Of a stretch of DNA of 64,000 nt, positions 24,643 through 36,785 are shown piece by piece. Below the pieces are notes generated by a model that saw only the letters and a list, made by a program, of their open reading frames with translations, was not told the DNA's origin and ran no database searches. The translations under genes were made by a program, and so were the position numbers. How positions within the stretch are numbered: position 1 is the stretch's first letter; the number at the start of each line of letters is the position of its first letter. Source of the stretch: Jaapia argillacea MUCL 33604 (Eukaryota > Basidiomycota > Agaricomycetes > Jaapiales > Jaapiaceae); NCBI GenBank assembly GCA_000697665.1, contig KL197710.1:1959036-2023035 (forward strand), read 5' to 3'.

Positions 24643-26283
24643 TCAAAGCATGAACGTCAAAGGATTCTCCAAGTATCCCTTGAACGCCGACATCCATCTC
24701 GCACCGACCGCTCCATCCACTGTCCGATGATCTGCACTGAGTGTAACCTTCATGATGTTGACAGTCTTGAAGCCACGTTCCTCCTCCGGCGCAGGCACCA
24801 AGGTGGGAACAGACGATCCGACGGCAAGGATACATGATTGTGGGGGGTTGATGATGGCAGTAAAGTGGTTGATGTCGTACATGCCCAGGTTAGAGATCGT
24901 AAATGTACCACCCTAGGTAAGGAGAGCGATGAGTTGAATGAATCAACTCAAATATGCGAGATAAATCGTACCTGGTATTCTTGGGGAACAAGCTTGCCAT
25001 CTCGTGCCTTCTTAGCCAACGCCTTGGTTTCAGCGGAAATCGTAGCAAGGCCCTTGGATCCAACGTCTTTGACGATAGGTGTGATCAAACCAGTGGGGGT
25101 AGCGACAGCGATGGAGATATCAGATTTCTTATATCTAGAGTAGAAACTTGTCAGAAGCACGAAGGTGTTCACTGAGGGTTCCTCTTACTGTCTGATAACT
25201 TCACCTAACCATGCAGAGTTGGCTTCGGGTACATCTTTCGACGCGCAAGCAACCGCCTTGACGATGAAGTCGTTGACGCTCAGCTTGGCAGCCTTGTCCT
25301 TTTCAGCTAAAGTCTTGTTGAACACTTCACGCAATTTCAAGGTCTTGTCCATGTTGATATCGACGGTGAGGTAGTAGTGAGGTAACTCCTGCTTGGATTG
25401 AGTAAGACGGGCACCAATGGTGCGACGCATGTTGGAAACAGGGGTGTCGGTGTATTCCTCGGGTAAAGGTGCAGAGGGTTGAGGAGTCGCAGTGGTGGGT
25501 GTGGCGCCTGCTGAAGATGTAGCAGGGGCTTGGTACTTCTCAACATCCTCACGGATAATCCTGCCGTTGGGACCGGAGCCCTTGACCTTGGAGAGAGGAA
25601 TACCGCGTTCCAGCGCGATCTTCTTGGCGATGGGAGACGCGAAGATACGGTCGCCAGCTGGGAGGTCGGATTTTGTCTCCTGGGTTTTGGGTGCCTCGGA
25701 TTTTGGTTCCTCAGCCTTCGGAGGGGGGGGAGGAGCCTCGTCCTTCTTGGCTTCGGGCTCGGGTGCCGATGAAGACTCCGAGGCGAGCTTGTCGGCGCCT
25801 GAGAGGTCGTCGCCTGTCTCACCAAGGATGGCAATAGCAGAGCCGACTTTGACACCTTTTGCGCCGTCATGAGCCTACATAGCACACCATGGTGAACATA
25901 AGATACGAGGAGGAATTAGATATGTATACCATGATTTTGGCGACGATACCGTCCTCCTGAGCCTCGACATCAATCGTGGCCTTGTCCGTTTCCTATGACG
26001 CGTTTCGATCAATGTCTGGCGCGCGGAGGACGCGAAGATGGACGTACAATCTCGAGAAGGACATCGCCAGCAGCGAATGTCTCGCCCTCTTTCTTTTTCC
26101 ATGAAGCAATACCACCCTCGGTCATGGTCGGGCTCATTGCAGGCATGGCAAACTTGGACAGCGCATGTCTCCGGGTGGAGACGTGCATATCTAGAGAGGA
26201 AAAACATGTTAAATTAGGGGGAAAGGGAGTATCGGTGGAGAGAACATACGCCTGGAGAGAATACGGGCGACGGAGGAGGCCAT
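24643..26283 (-). CDS. LAT1: Pyruvate dehydrogenase E2, dihydrolipoamide acetyltransferase
   Basis: Core acetyltransferase of the mitochondrial pyruvate dehydrogenase complex. It starts [11 protein letters not shown], an import leader. Domains in order: one lipoyl domain ([20 protein letters not shown], with the lipoylated lysine in [10 protein letters not shown] near 25980); an Ala/Pro/Glu-rich linker; a peripheral subunit-binding domain ([19 protein letters not shown] near 25600, then [16 protein letters not shown]); and the catalytic domain, with the hallmark [11 protein letters not shown] near 24700 and the end LENPLTFML at 24643. Lengths and order are those of fungal LAT1. The start lies 188 bases from the divergent CSL4 start. 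It is a substrate of the lipoyl synthase encoded at 15.6-17.1 kb. Confidence 0.96.
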
Positions 26284-26471
26284 GGTGGATGGAGTGAACA
26301 GGGCGTGTGTGCTGTCCCCAACGCTCAACTTTTTGGTTGGTCACTTTGTGGGAAGCGAATCTCCGTCACGTACAAATAGCAACAAACCCGGAGCGGTCCG
26401 TCCGTCCTTTACTCACTTTTTCCACACACAAGTCCCGCTCAGAAATCCGTTATCCCACTGTTCCTCCCGAC
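26284..26471. promoter_or_regulatory. Shared divergent promoter, LAT1 / CSL4
   Basis: Only 188 bases separate the two divergent start codons, so one short region must hold both promoters and leaders. No TATA box or named factor site is clear. Confidence 0.55.
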
Positions 26472-27211
26472 ATGGCTTCCGGTTTCATGCTGCCAGGCCA
26501 ACCAATCGTATCTGCCAGACGACCAGAACCCCTTTTGGGTGCCGGAGTATACTCGCGCGATGGTCAAGTTAGAGCCAGTTTGATTGGGGTGCCTCTGCAG
26601 GAGGGAGCTGTCCGTCTTTTATTCACGTCTTGTCTGCATCGACTTCAATGACTGTCGATCCATCTCGGTACTCTATCCTACCTAGACTTTGACCATTTCG
26701 CGTGTCCGACCCCGACCACCTGGCCCAAACTCTGTGGTGCTGGGTGCCATCACTCGCTTGACACCCACGCAAGCCGTGCTTTCCATCACAGTGGTCGACG
26801 GAGTTCCCCTGCCTGTAGGAGAGGAGTTCACCGGTGTTATCCGTGTTCAGGATGTCCGAGCAACTGAAAAGGACAAAGTCAAGATTGGAGACTGCTTTCG
26901 GGGCGGTGATGTTGTCAAGGGGCTGGTTGTAAGTCTACTTCACCGGTGAGTTTGATCCACTTGGCTGATTCGACGACAGATATCCCTCGGTGACGCTCGA
27001 AGTTACTATATCACAACAGCACGGAATGATCTCGGTGTCATCTTTGCCACTTCAGAAGCTGGTGAGGTAGATTTCATCCATTTCTCATGTATATTGTTCA
27101 TCAAGATGATGCACAGGAGCAACTATGGAGCCTGTTTCATGGCAGGAAATGCGGTGCCCGAAGACGGGAAAGGTTGAAAAGCGCAAGTGTGCGAAGCCTG
27201 AAGGATTGTAG
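26472..27211 (+). CDS. CSL4: Exosome complex cap subunit CSL4
   Basis: Non-catalytic cap subunit of the RNA exosome, nuclear and cytoplasmic. It starts MASGFMLPGQPIVSARRPEP and has the CSL4 N-terminal domain (LLGAGVYSRDGQVRASLIG). After an intron the S1-like domain reads VVLGAITRLTPTQAVLSI and FTGVIRVQDVRATEKDKVKI. Then come GLVISLGDARSYYITTARN and, after a further splice, a zinc-ribbon-like end with MRCPKTGKVEKRKCAKPEGL and the stop at 27211. Four exons; all joins keep the S1 frame. Length about 190 residues, as expected. Confidence 0.93.
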
Positions 27212-27424
27212 TACTCTGTATTTAATGCAGGCAGAATGTGCAGCCACAGTGATCGGGGTCCGTGGCAAATAATGAGCAACAGAGGGGCGGGGGACGCCAC
27301 CTCGCGTGCCAGACCGTTCGGCAACGACTTGAACATTCCTGGGCTACTGTGGTCTCATTCTGTCTCTCTCGGCTTTGGGCTCTGGCTTTGGTTGTAGTAT
27401 ACTGGCTCTCTATTCTCAACGGCA

Positions 27425-29675
27425 ATGACTGCAGTTCTCTCTGCGACCGATCCTCTGCGACGAGACAGGATGATGGACGACATCAAGTACTCCAACTTCA
27501 CAATGCCACGCTCTTCCTCGCTTGCTGACTCGGTATCTGCTAGCTATTCCCATTCTTCGACCGACTGGAGGGCAAAGTACATCGAGGTCGCTGACATGCT
27601 CGCCGAAACTCGTGGCGAACTTGAAGACTTCCAGCACTCCAGCAAGGAGCTCGAAGAGGAGTTGGAAAGAGAGCTAGAGAGAACAGAGAAGGCTCAACAA
27701 GAGCTAAAGGTCAAAGTTGCCAGAGCTGAGAATGAGAGAGACGAATGGAAAGTAAGTGCATTATCCCCTATCTTTTGACGTGTTCTCATCCCGTCGCTAC
27801 GTTGCCAACCGCAGTCCAAGTTCATGGCTTTGCAAACCACTCATAATACCACTACGACTTCTTTACAACGCGAATTGGATACACTGCGGCACGAGCACCA
27901 GAAAGTGAAGGTGCAGTTACGAGATCTGGAAATGGGTAACGATGACTTGGAGCGCAATGAGAGGGCAGTTGCTTCCAGCTTAGCCGATATGGAGTCGAAA
28001 TACTCCCGAGCGCTTGAAGAGAAGATCCTTCTCGAGCACGAGCTATTGGACAAGGCAAACATGGAGGAGGAATGCCAACGATTTAGGGACGAAATAAGAG
28101 GTGACCTACCCGCTCTCACGATGTGGCTTGCGTCTCCTCTGACCATCTTGCTCAGATGCCAACGAAGAAATTGCGATATTAAAGGATCAACTCGCTGCTG
28201 CCAACTCGAGAGGTTCCATAATGGGGACGGACATCACCACTCCCGCCTCTTCTGTGGCTCCATCTGACGAAGACCTTTTGAGAACAGCTCCACCTCCTGA
28301 TCTCCAACTTGCTGACCTTCTCCCGTCAGCTGAAGAAGCACGAGTTTCGATCGACAGTGGTATCGCCAGGTCATCCATATCTTCCGAATCCAGTAGCAGA
28401 CATTCTGCTTTCCTCAGCCGTGCGGGTTTCAATCCATCAAAGTCAACGATACTCGCGCCCCATTCATCCAGCCCATCTTCTATTACTCGTTCTACCACTC
28501 TTCCTCCACCCGGTTCGCGCCTCACACCCCGATCAACATCCCTACGGCCGACGTTTGGCACACGCACCTCATCTAATACCACGACTAGTACTGCGGGCAG
28601 TGCTACGTTGACAGCTTCGAGGAGCAAAGGTGTTCAGATGGTGTCAGAAATGCGTGCTCGGGTCAAGAACCTAGAGCAGAAAATCCACACCCGTGTCCCC
28701 CGCCTTCGAATGGGCAGCGTATCCGGCCGCAATCCCCTTTCCCCTTCCGCTTCATCTCATATTGTGAATCATGCATCTCCCACTCCATCGACATCTACTC
28801 CCTTGTTCTTGCGTTCCAGTACATCGAGAAGAAGTGCTGAGAGCATGGAGAATGAGAAGAAGAGAGTAGCTTCTCCCGTTGATTCGTCAGGATGGGTTCT
28901 CATCATGGAGGATTCTCCTACACCCATCAAGAATAAGGATGCTGAGAAGGATAGAAATCGAAATTCGAGTCCCTCAGCTCCAAGTGCATTCCGGCATGCG
29001 TCGTCGAACTCTGGTGCATTGGAGTCTCCTACACTAGCGGTTGCTAGCAAAGGTCAACACGCCCTCTCCCGGAGTACTATGGGTTCCGGAATCAAACGGC
29101 CAGCCTCACGAGTCTCAACGACGACAGACTGCCGAAGTACCAGTGCAAGCACGTCGGCGACCACAAGTTCCATCCCCACCCCATCTTCTAGGCCCTCGAC
29201 GCCCACTTTCCTACCCGTTCCTACCAGCAGTCTATACCACCACGCAGGTGCTGGTTTGAAGCGCTCTACAGGTCCGGGCGCGGGTCCGTATTCACAAGCG
29301 AAACGGTCATCTCTGGGTACAAGCAACAATGCGAAATCGCCCACCGATAGTACTTTCTCCCATCGTGACAGGCCCACTATGATGCCTCCGCCACCTCGAC
29401 CTGACAGCACTGCCTCCTCCTCATCTGGTATTGCCTCCAGCAATGGACATGGCACACTGAACACAGAGAAAACGCTCCCAACGTTCCCCCACTCCAATAT
29501 CACCATTCGTTCGAAGATACCCGCTTCTGGATCATCATCTTCAGTGCTTTCGAAAAGCCGGATAGGGAGACCGAGCGGAGGAAGGAAAAGTGCAGGGAGT
29601 GATACTGAAGGATTCTTGAGCGTTGATAAAGGGCGGCCGAGATCTGGGAGTACAGATGGACGGAGACTTTCGTGA
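27425..29675 (+). CDS. NudE/NDE1-like dynein regulator, nuclear distribution protein
   Basis: Coiled-coil adaptor that links LIS1 to cytoplasmic dynein and is needed for nuclear migration in hyphae. Exons are 27425-27751, 27815-28100 and 28156-29675. Residues from about 45 to 240 form an almost continuous heptad coiled coil (DWRAKYIEVADMLAETRGE, then ELEEELERELERTEKAQQEL), matching the N-terminal LIS1-binding coil of NudE/NDEL1. The remaining 500 residues are a Ser/Thr/Pro-rich disordered tail, longer than in animals but usual for fungal NudE. Start at 27425; a second ATG at 27470 is in frame. The purine-rich and CCTCC-rich tail produces several long shadow frames on the other strand. Confidence 0.85.
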
Positions 29676-30058
29676 TCCAATTCTTGTCTTGTCAACCGTG
29701 TCGGTAATCCCGACATCAATCTCATGCATGGTTTCCTCGATTCCCCTACTGCATTGACTTATGGATTATTCCCTTTTTTGACCGCCTCAAGGGCATCACT
29801 CCCAGACTTTGTAGTTGTACAGTTTCTACCCTTCATTCCAACTGCTTACAAACTACTGACACATTCTTTCCTGTTTGACCAGGTCTGTTTCTAGTTCGGT
29901 GTGGGTGTCTTGTTCTTATTCTTGACCACTCGTGCTACCTTAGTAAATCATGATTGTACGACGATATATCCCGACTTAACGATAGAAATGATACGAACGG
30001 TTCGTTGAAGATTTGAGGAGGAGTGGTGTGACAATTCGTGTGACAACACACCTCCACA
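29676..30058. other. Intergenic: NudE 3' flank and ESS2 promoter
   Basis: About 380 bases with T-rich runs near 29760-29900, consistent with a 3' UTR, followed by the ESS2 upstream region. No gene is supported. Confidence 0.4.
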
Positions 30059-31688
30059 ATGGCTTCCACCAACGGCGAAAGCAGCAGTGCTCCTGCCCGC
30101 TCACTGAACCGCCAAACTATCTTAGACGAGGACGAGTACACGGAAGCTCTGTCCCATATTATCGCTCGTGATTTCTTTCCGTCTTTGGTTCACCTGGATG
30201 CCACAAACGACTATTTGGATGCGCTGCGTACCCAGGACCCTCAGCTCATCGGCGCCTCTGTTCGACGACTGCAGGAGATCAGTACGCCAGCCACCCGAGG
30301 CAGGCCATGGCAGACACCCTCTCAAACACCCTATGGTGCTGGGCCTTCGGACACTCCTTTGCGTACCCCGAGGTCCGAGGGGCCACCTGCAAAGCGAGCT
30401 CGCTATGACTCGGATTTGACTCTTGACTCGTTCCAGGCTCGGTATACATCTGAGGATAATTCGAGCTTTACAGAGATCTTGGATGACGAGAATAGGAAGA
30501 GGAGAGAAAAGTGGGGGTGGGCTTGGGAGGCGCAGAAGCGGGTTGAAGAGCAGAGGGAGAGGTTGTTGGAGGGAAGGGAGAGGAGTTTGATCGAGGCTCC
30601 TTCGGGTCCGGGTGTAAGGGAGAAGTTATTGATTGAGGCGCCGAAACCCTTTGGGTTGATCACTGATGGAAGTGAGTCTAAGGAGGAGGGGGAGAAAGCC
30701 GTTGAGTTGTTGGATAAAGGAAAAGGGAAGGAGGTGGCTCTTTTACCGCAGGTGAAACCCCAGGAAGAGATCCTGGATGTTCTGGCACCGAAGAAGGATA
30801 CTCGGCCAGCCGGGGTTGATGCTTGGAAATTTAAGGCGAGTATTTCGGTTCCTATCGACATTACAACGCTCACATCCTACCAGGCAAGAAATGCGCTAAT
30901 GTTTCCGCCGGACGCGGATGCGTCGCCATACGATCCGTCCACTTCTGCAACAGTCGATGCAGAAAAGAAACCAGATCCCATGGTCATTAAATACGGGAAC
31001 ACACGTCTGCCGGAACAAGATGACAAGCTGGTAGACACTATATCAGAACCTCCAAGTCCTACTCGAAGTCGTATCGATGCCGCAATTGCGGGAACACCAT
31101 GTATGCTTCAGGCATTTCTCATCTCTTGATAATCCAGACGCTCATACTTCGCCAATAGATCGACCCAAGTCGCCTCGAATCAATAACTTCTCCCTAGTTC
31201 CTGCAATGCCTTCGCCGACCCCATCAGAGCTTGGACCGGATGCTGTTAAGCAGCTTATGACATGGGGAACGATAACTGCGACGCCCCGAATACTGTCGAA
31301 ATCTGATGACCCAGCCGATCTACCACCTCCAACTACGCCATTCCATCTTCCCGCACCTTCCAAACGCGAGGTTATCTCTCACAAACTATCCACAGCGGCC
31401 TCGAAGAATCTCAAAGCAAAGGCCAGTCTATTGGGGACGCCTGGTTCGACGAGGAAAGGATCTATGCCGCCTCCTTCGTGGACGCCTCGCAGGGCGGAGG
31501 CTGCTGGTAGTTTGACCCCTGCTGCAAGGAGGCTGTTGGATAGAAGTACGATGGGGACTGCTGCTGCGAGGCGAGCGGAGGCAATGGGGAGGATGGCTGG
31601 ATGGGAGGGAAGAGGGAAGCGGGAGGAGAAGGACATGAACAGAGTCAGATGGACTCCCACCCCAAGTCCTGTTACAAGAAGGGGTTGA
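30059..31688 (+). CDS. ESS2: ESS2/DGCR14 (Es2) family splicing-associated nuclear protein
   Basis: Nuclear protein that associates with the late spliceosome. It starts MASTNGESSSAPARS; the family signature LDEDEYTEALSHIIARDFFP follows directly, then LVHLDATNDYLDAL. A second conserved block, FTEILDDENRKRREKW, lies near 30470. The C-terminal block has NNFSLVPAMPSPTPSELGP and MTWGTITATPRIL after a single short intron at about 31100-31137. The rest is charged and disordered. Both signature regions are complete, and the stop is at 31688. It converges with the FAM192A-like gene, with stop codons about 140 bases apart. Confidence 0.92.
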
Positions 31689-31830
31689 CTGGTTTTGCTG
31701 GAAGTGGTGTTGCTCAGTAGGTGTTGTTCAGATATACCGGCACTCTGTCAACAATACATATCGATAGCATTGCAGAGAGCAAGGAGAATCAGGACAGTAC
31801 AGTATGTGTGAGGCGGATATTAGATACATG

Positions 31831-32801
31831 TCACGATTCTGGCTCTGCCACTTTCCGTCGCTTGGCTTGTGGCCGGTCATCAGAAACAGCTGATGCTTTC
31901 TCGGCTACGTCAGCCTTGGGTGTATCGTCAACCTTACTGTCTGTAGATTTAATGGGTGCCGTCGAAGAGGCAGGTTTGGATTTCTTTTTGACCAGAACAC
32001 CCTTGAGAGCCTTTTTGCCATTCTTCGCGGCGGGGGGCTTGGCCTTTGCTTCGACAGGTGCCTTGGCTTTCTGGGCCGGCTCTGCAGCTGGTGGCTGAGG
32101 CTGTGTCACTGCAGTCTCTCGTGCGGCGACGGCGCTTTTAATGTCGGAGAATCAGAGGAGAAATAAATTTGCACGGCAAGGGACGTACACTCTAAACGAT
32201 TTCAATTCCTCATCGTCCATCTGTTTCCGCTTGGTTTCCTCGTCATGCTGTCGCTCCCGTACGGTGTCCAGGAACATGACTTCATCTTCTTCCAGCGCAC
32301 GGAATTGATTTGCTGCGTAGATTTTGAAAGGTTGAGGTCACGCGAGACAAAATTGAAACGTGGTTGATAACTAACCGAGACGATTGCGCTCCTCCCATTC
32401 CTCTTGTTTCGCTGCCTGAAGCGCATAAGTTTCTGTCACAAATGTGAAGCACACGTGTGTGTACTTACTTTGTTAGCGGCAAGTTTCTGAGTAATGAACG
32501 TGGGTGAGATTGCGGAATCCAAGCGCAGCTGAAACCGGACTCACTTCTGCCAAGCTCCGTCCATCGTAGGCATCCTCCACTGGCTGCGGAGGGGGCTCTT
32601 GCCCCAGTCTAAAATGGTGTCAACCGGGAGATATGGACCATATGAGCTACGCCAGAAAGATGGCATAACAGGTAGGATGAACCTGGCATAAGCTGCTTTC
32701 CATGACTCCTCCCGCTTCTTGCGAGCAGATTCTACGTCGTTCGCGGAAACGAAGCGAGAACCGACAGTTCCTGACGAGATTGAAGGGATAGACTCCTCCA
32801 T
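31831..32801 (-). CDS. FAM192A/PSME3IP1 (NIP30) N-terminal domain protein
   Basis: Nuclear protein; its relatives bind the PA28-gamma proteasome activator in animals, and fungal members are linked to splicing (Fyv6-like). It starts MEESIPSISSGTVGSRFVSA; the conserved motif is DVESARKKREESWKAAYAR, followed across short introns by EDAYDGRSLAEKLAANK, KQEEWEERNRLANQFRAL and EDEVMFLD. This is the Nip30 N-terminal domain. The tail is Lys/Ala/Pro-rich with a nuclear-localisation-like KRRKVAEPES end at 31831. The role here is inferred from the domain only. Confidence 0.85.
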
Positions 32802-33016
32802 GAAACCTGAATATGTCCGACGAGTGCGAGAGTTTTGGAACTAAGACGAAGTTAAGACTCGGCCCGGATCACAGGGGAGCGTGACGCAGCGTTGTGATCG
32901 GGTGACGACTCGTGACAGACCCGATACCCGAACTCTAAGTACTTGTGTGTTGCCGTCACCGCAGTGGCAGCCATTAGGCTGCGCCCAGCTGGTCCTTCTG
33001 TCATTCGTGCACGTCC
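32802..33016. promoter_or_regulatory. Shared divergent promoter, FAM192A-like / SRF1-like genes
   Basis: 215 bases between divergent start codons. No named elements can be assigned. Confidence 0.5.
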
Positions 33017-34503
33017 ATGTTGACTAGAGCTCAACATTCCCCCTCGGCTTCGACAGTGTCAAAGACCCATAGCGTTCGAAGTCATCAAACCATTGTTCCG
33101 GCTTCCACGATCAAGACAGTCGTCACCACACCCCGTATGTTCACAATCCTAACGTCTTGCCTTGGGATCTAATCTTCCCAACAGCATGGGCGAGAGACGA
33201 ACCTCCTTCCCCGACGGAGGATGTATCCCCTTCAACCACCCCGAACCCCAGTTCTAGATGGGGTTTAGAATCACGTCCATCGGATGGCATCTCCACCCAT
33301 TCTTCGTCCGGAGGTCCCCCGACTCCTGGTCCATCTCGGTGGTGGACGTTTGCCCGTCCAGCTCTTGGTGATTCTCAATCTCGTGTCTTCGAGCCTGAGG
33401 AGGACCCTAATCGGTCCAAACCTGACAAGCCGAGAATGAGCCTCAAGGATCGTTCCATGTCATGGCTTTCACCGGCAATGGCATTGGGTCGTAACCTCGA
33501 AGAGGGTCCATCGAGAGAGAAGGGGAAAGATCCAGAAGTTGCATCACCCACTGACAAATCGACATTACAAATTCCGCTGCCCCAACCACCCGCTGCTCCA
33601 TACACTTTGTCCCATAACAAGACACCTGGTTGGAGCACCCCGTGGTCACCAAAGATCAGCGATGGTATCCTAGGACAGAGAAACTATACGACAATTCCTA
33701 ACGGAGGCCTTGGCGAGCCGGACCTTGATGACTATGGCCTCAGTACACCTCACATGAGCCCTTGGCAGAGGCGAAGGAAGAAGATCAGAAAGTTCCTGCT
33801 AACAAACACATACGCTCCTTTGGTGAGTCCAGTGCATATGCCGAAACCCCGATATCTGAATTCCCCAAAGCTTTTCCGATTTGTCAACATATCTTTCACT
33901 TCTGCCGCTCTTGCTGTCGCTGTCCGAATACGAACCCTAGAGAAACGCAACGGTATTATGGGTGCCGTCGGCGCCTCTCCGTGAGTGTTTCACCCTTGTG
34001 TACCGCCTGGTATCACCTTACTGATGATGGCTATGCTGTAGGACACTTGTTGTTATTTTTGCTCCTCTAACACTCGTTCACGTAATGATGGCCATATATG
34101 TGAGTGGCTATACTATCCGTTTTGAACAACCCAACCGACGATTCGGTAGTCCGAATACTTTGGTCGCCCCTTAGGCCTATGGCGTACTTCGGCCAAACTC
34201 GCCCATACCCTCGTCGAGGTTGTGTTCATTTGCGCGTGGTCCGCATCGCTCGCCCTTGCTTTCGACAATTTCTTCACCTCGGTGATACCCTGCGCCGCCG
34301 CGTCAAGTATTTCTTGGTACAACGGGATTCCTCGCACGTCCAACCCTATATCAGGGATGGAGGGCAGTGTCGGAGAGCGTATATGCGATAATCAAGTCGT
34401 GTTGATCTGTCTCGTTGGGGTTGGTCTCATCATGTACTGCATTAACCTCGTCATCAGTTTGTACAGGATCTTCGAGAAAGTCAAGTATCGCCCCATTCCC
34501 TAG
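33017..34503 (+). CDS. Multi-pass membrane protein, SRF1-like (regulator of phospholipase D)
   Basis: It starts MLTRAQHSPSASTVSKTHSV. A long Ser/Pro-rich cytosolic N-terminus (about 33180-33760) precedes a basic juxtamembrane segment (PWQRRRKKIRKFLLTNTYAPL). Four to five hydrophobic segments follow: LLFRFVNISFTSAALAVAV, TLVVIFAPLTLVHVMMAIY, VEVVFICAWSASLALAFD and VVLICLVGVGLIMYCINLV, then FEKVKYRPIP and the stop. The intron at about 34098-34147 is placed so that SEYFGRPLGLWRTSAKLA stays open. This layout matches fungal proteins annotated as the SPO14 regulator SRF1; that name is from memory of the family and moderate in certainty. Function in this fungus is unknown. Confidence 0.72.
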
Positions 34504-34883
34504 CACGCGCTATCCTCATACACAGAATCTTCCTTGTATGTCCGTTGTGCCTCTTATTTTATGGGATCTTTATCATCTTGGTTTTCGATGTCATCTGTGT
34601 TTTTCGTTGTTTTCATTGCACACACGGACTTGTCTATGCTCGCAGTTGCTAATCTCCGATACAACGTTGGTTCGAAGTTGTAATACATACAATGTTACTC
34701 ACATGAATACCCTCTGTACTTTACACATGCTTCTATAGATCACTATCGATCAGTTGCAGAGTCCTTCAGAGTCAGAGTCCGCATCTGTTGTCGTGTGCCA
34801 CGCACACAGCAATTCTCAGCAATTTCGCTTCCGTGATGGCGCGAACAAGGCTCACTCTCCCATGCTTGCTTATCATGCTCTGA
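34504..34883. other. Intergenic: 3' flank and SLC35F5-like promoter
   Basis: About 380 T-rich bases after the SRF1-like stop. Only short frames without recognisable protein; no gene is supported. Confidence 0.4.
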
Positions 34884-36599
34884 ATGATTGATAACGAGCC
34901 AACTACGGAATCCGATGCCACCTTCGAAATGGACACGTTCAACTCTCCAATGCCTGAGCCCGAGCAGGCCCGATTGAAAGGCAAGGCTGTCTCGACGGAG
35001 GTTGTTTTGAACAAGAGAGATTATGCCATCGGAATCTGTCTACTCTTGGTGGTCGTGTTCTTGTGGACTTCATCCAACTTTGTGACACAAGTGAGTCAAT
35101 CTTGCTATGTTACCAGGCAGGTGGTTGTTGATGCCGTGGGTCTGTGGAATAGGACTTGTTCGAGGACGGTTATGAGAAACCTTTCCTGTGAGCATCGCGT
35201 ACCGTCATTCAGAGGAATGGTGTGGGGACTGACGCGCGTTCGGAAAGAGTAACGTACCTCAATACGAGCGCGTTCACATTGTATTTGTTGCCATTTCTCA
35301 TTCGGAGATTATGGAGTCGATGGAAGGGGGGGCAGACGGCGTTGTCAAGTGACGGGTGCGTTCTTCAGCTTGCAGTTGCTGCGAAATCCCCTTTCATACT
35401 TTCTAGTAGGGCAAGAGTCGGGTACCAATCCCTCGCCAACGACCCGGAGCAAGCTGACGACGTAGTCCTCCGGGTACATACATATGTCATATGATGTTGT
35501 GTCCCTCTGATTTTGAACTTTAGGAACCCAGCGCTGAGCGGATAACGATCGTCGAAGAAGAATTACCTCCGCTTACTCTCCGAGAGACGGCTCAACTCGC
35601 CTTCATATTCTGTTTCTTTTGGTTTATCGCCAATTGGGCTGTCAATGCATCTTTGGATTACACCAGTGTCGCCAGCGCAACAATACTCTCCGCCATGAGC
35701 GGTAGGTGTAACATCCTCCCGTTCTCCTCGGCACCGCGTCCTCAACGGTGACATCTAGGATTCTTCACTCTCGTTATCGGCCGTGTTTTTGGAGTGGAAC
35801 ACTTGACTGTGGCCAAAGTCGGTGCAGTATTGACCAGGCAAGTATCGATAGTGTGCACCATTCAATTAGCTAATCTCTTCCGCACAGTTTTGCTGGCGTA
35901 GTCTTGGTTTCATTGTCGGATTCCTCCAAACCTCAGCCATCGGGCTCTCCACGGCCAAGTCCGTCCTTGGTTGCAACTGCCACTGACGAAGGTTCTCAGC
36001 CGATGCTCGGTGACGCCTTGGCTCTTCTAGGAGCTATCTTCTACGCCCTCTACGTTATCCTCCTCAAGGTCCGCATACGTTCGGAATCTAGGATAGATAT
36101 GCAGCTCTTCTTCGGTTTTGTTGGGTTGTTCAATGTCCTCTCTTGTTGGCCAATTGGACTTGTCCTTCACTTGGCCGGAGTCGAGAGGTTTGAGCTGCCA
36201 AGCAGTCGGAGGGCTGTTATTGCCCTCCTCATCAATGTATGTTGCCTTTTGGCGTCTGCTACCGCACCGCTGAGCTAATTGTTACAATAGATGGCTATCA
36301 CTTGGTCAAGCGACTACATCTATGTGTTAGCAATGTTGAAAACAACGCCGCTGGTAGTCACCGTTGGCTTGAGTTTGACGATACCCCTGGCTGTCGTTGG
36401 TGATTTCCTGCTAAGCAAGCCAGTCAAGGGCCAGGTTATCCTTGGAGCTGTGTTGGTTATTGCCAGCTTCGTTGCGATTGGAGTGGACGATTCTGATTCT
36501 GCTGGGAAAGAAAAGATCATCGTGGTTGATTCGGCAGTTGGAGAGGAAGGGGCAGACCAGGTAGACGGGGATCCTGACGAGACAATAGATGGCAGATGA
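34884..36599 (+). CDS. EamA/DMT-superfamily transporter, SLC35F5-like
   Basis: Integral membrane transporter of the drug/metabolite superfamily, probably vacuolar or endomembrane (relatives: yeast THI74/YML018C, animal SLC35F5). The N-terminus is acidic; the first helix is YAIGICLLLVVVFLWTSSNF, followed after splicing by FVTQDLFEDGYEKPFLVTYL. Then come TLRETAQLAFIFCFFWFIAN, YTSVASATILSAMSGFFTLV, FGVEHLTVAKVGAVLTSFAG, MLGDALALLGAIFYALYVI, LLINMAITWSSDYIYVLAML and VILGAVLVIASFVAIGVDD. That is about ten helices in two EamA repeats. At least seven introns. The C-terminal tail is acidic. The substrate cannot be told from sequence. Confidence 0.85.
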
Positions 36600-36785
36600 T
36601 CCTGGCTGCGTTGGTGTAGAATATCTTTATGTTTGTTGAGAGTATTGCATAAACCATGCAGCGGAGGCGAGATAAGATAACATGGGTCAGGTCCCGATGT
36701 TTCTGTCTCCGATCAGCGCTCAGCCATCCGCAAGCTCACTGCAGTTGCTTGCGTACAGCATCTTGTTTAGCACACCTGGACCTCT

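Noticed and set aside
27841-29725. Long minus-strand frames opposite the NudE gene (for example 28187-28627 and 29054-29725)
   Set aside because: They mirror the Ser/Pro-rich, low-complexity plus-strand tail and carry no recognisable domain, whereas the plus strand has an unmistakable NudE coiled coil.
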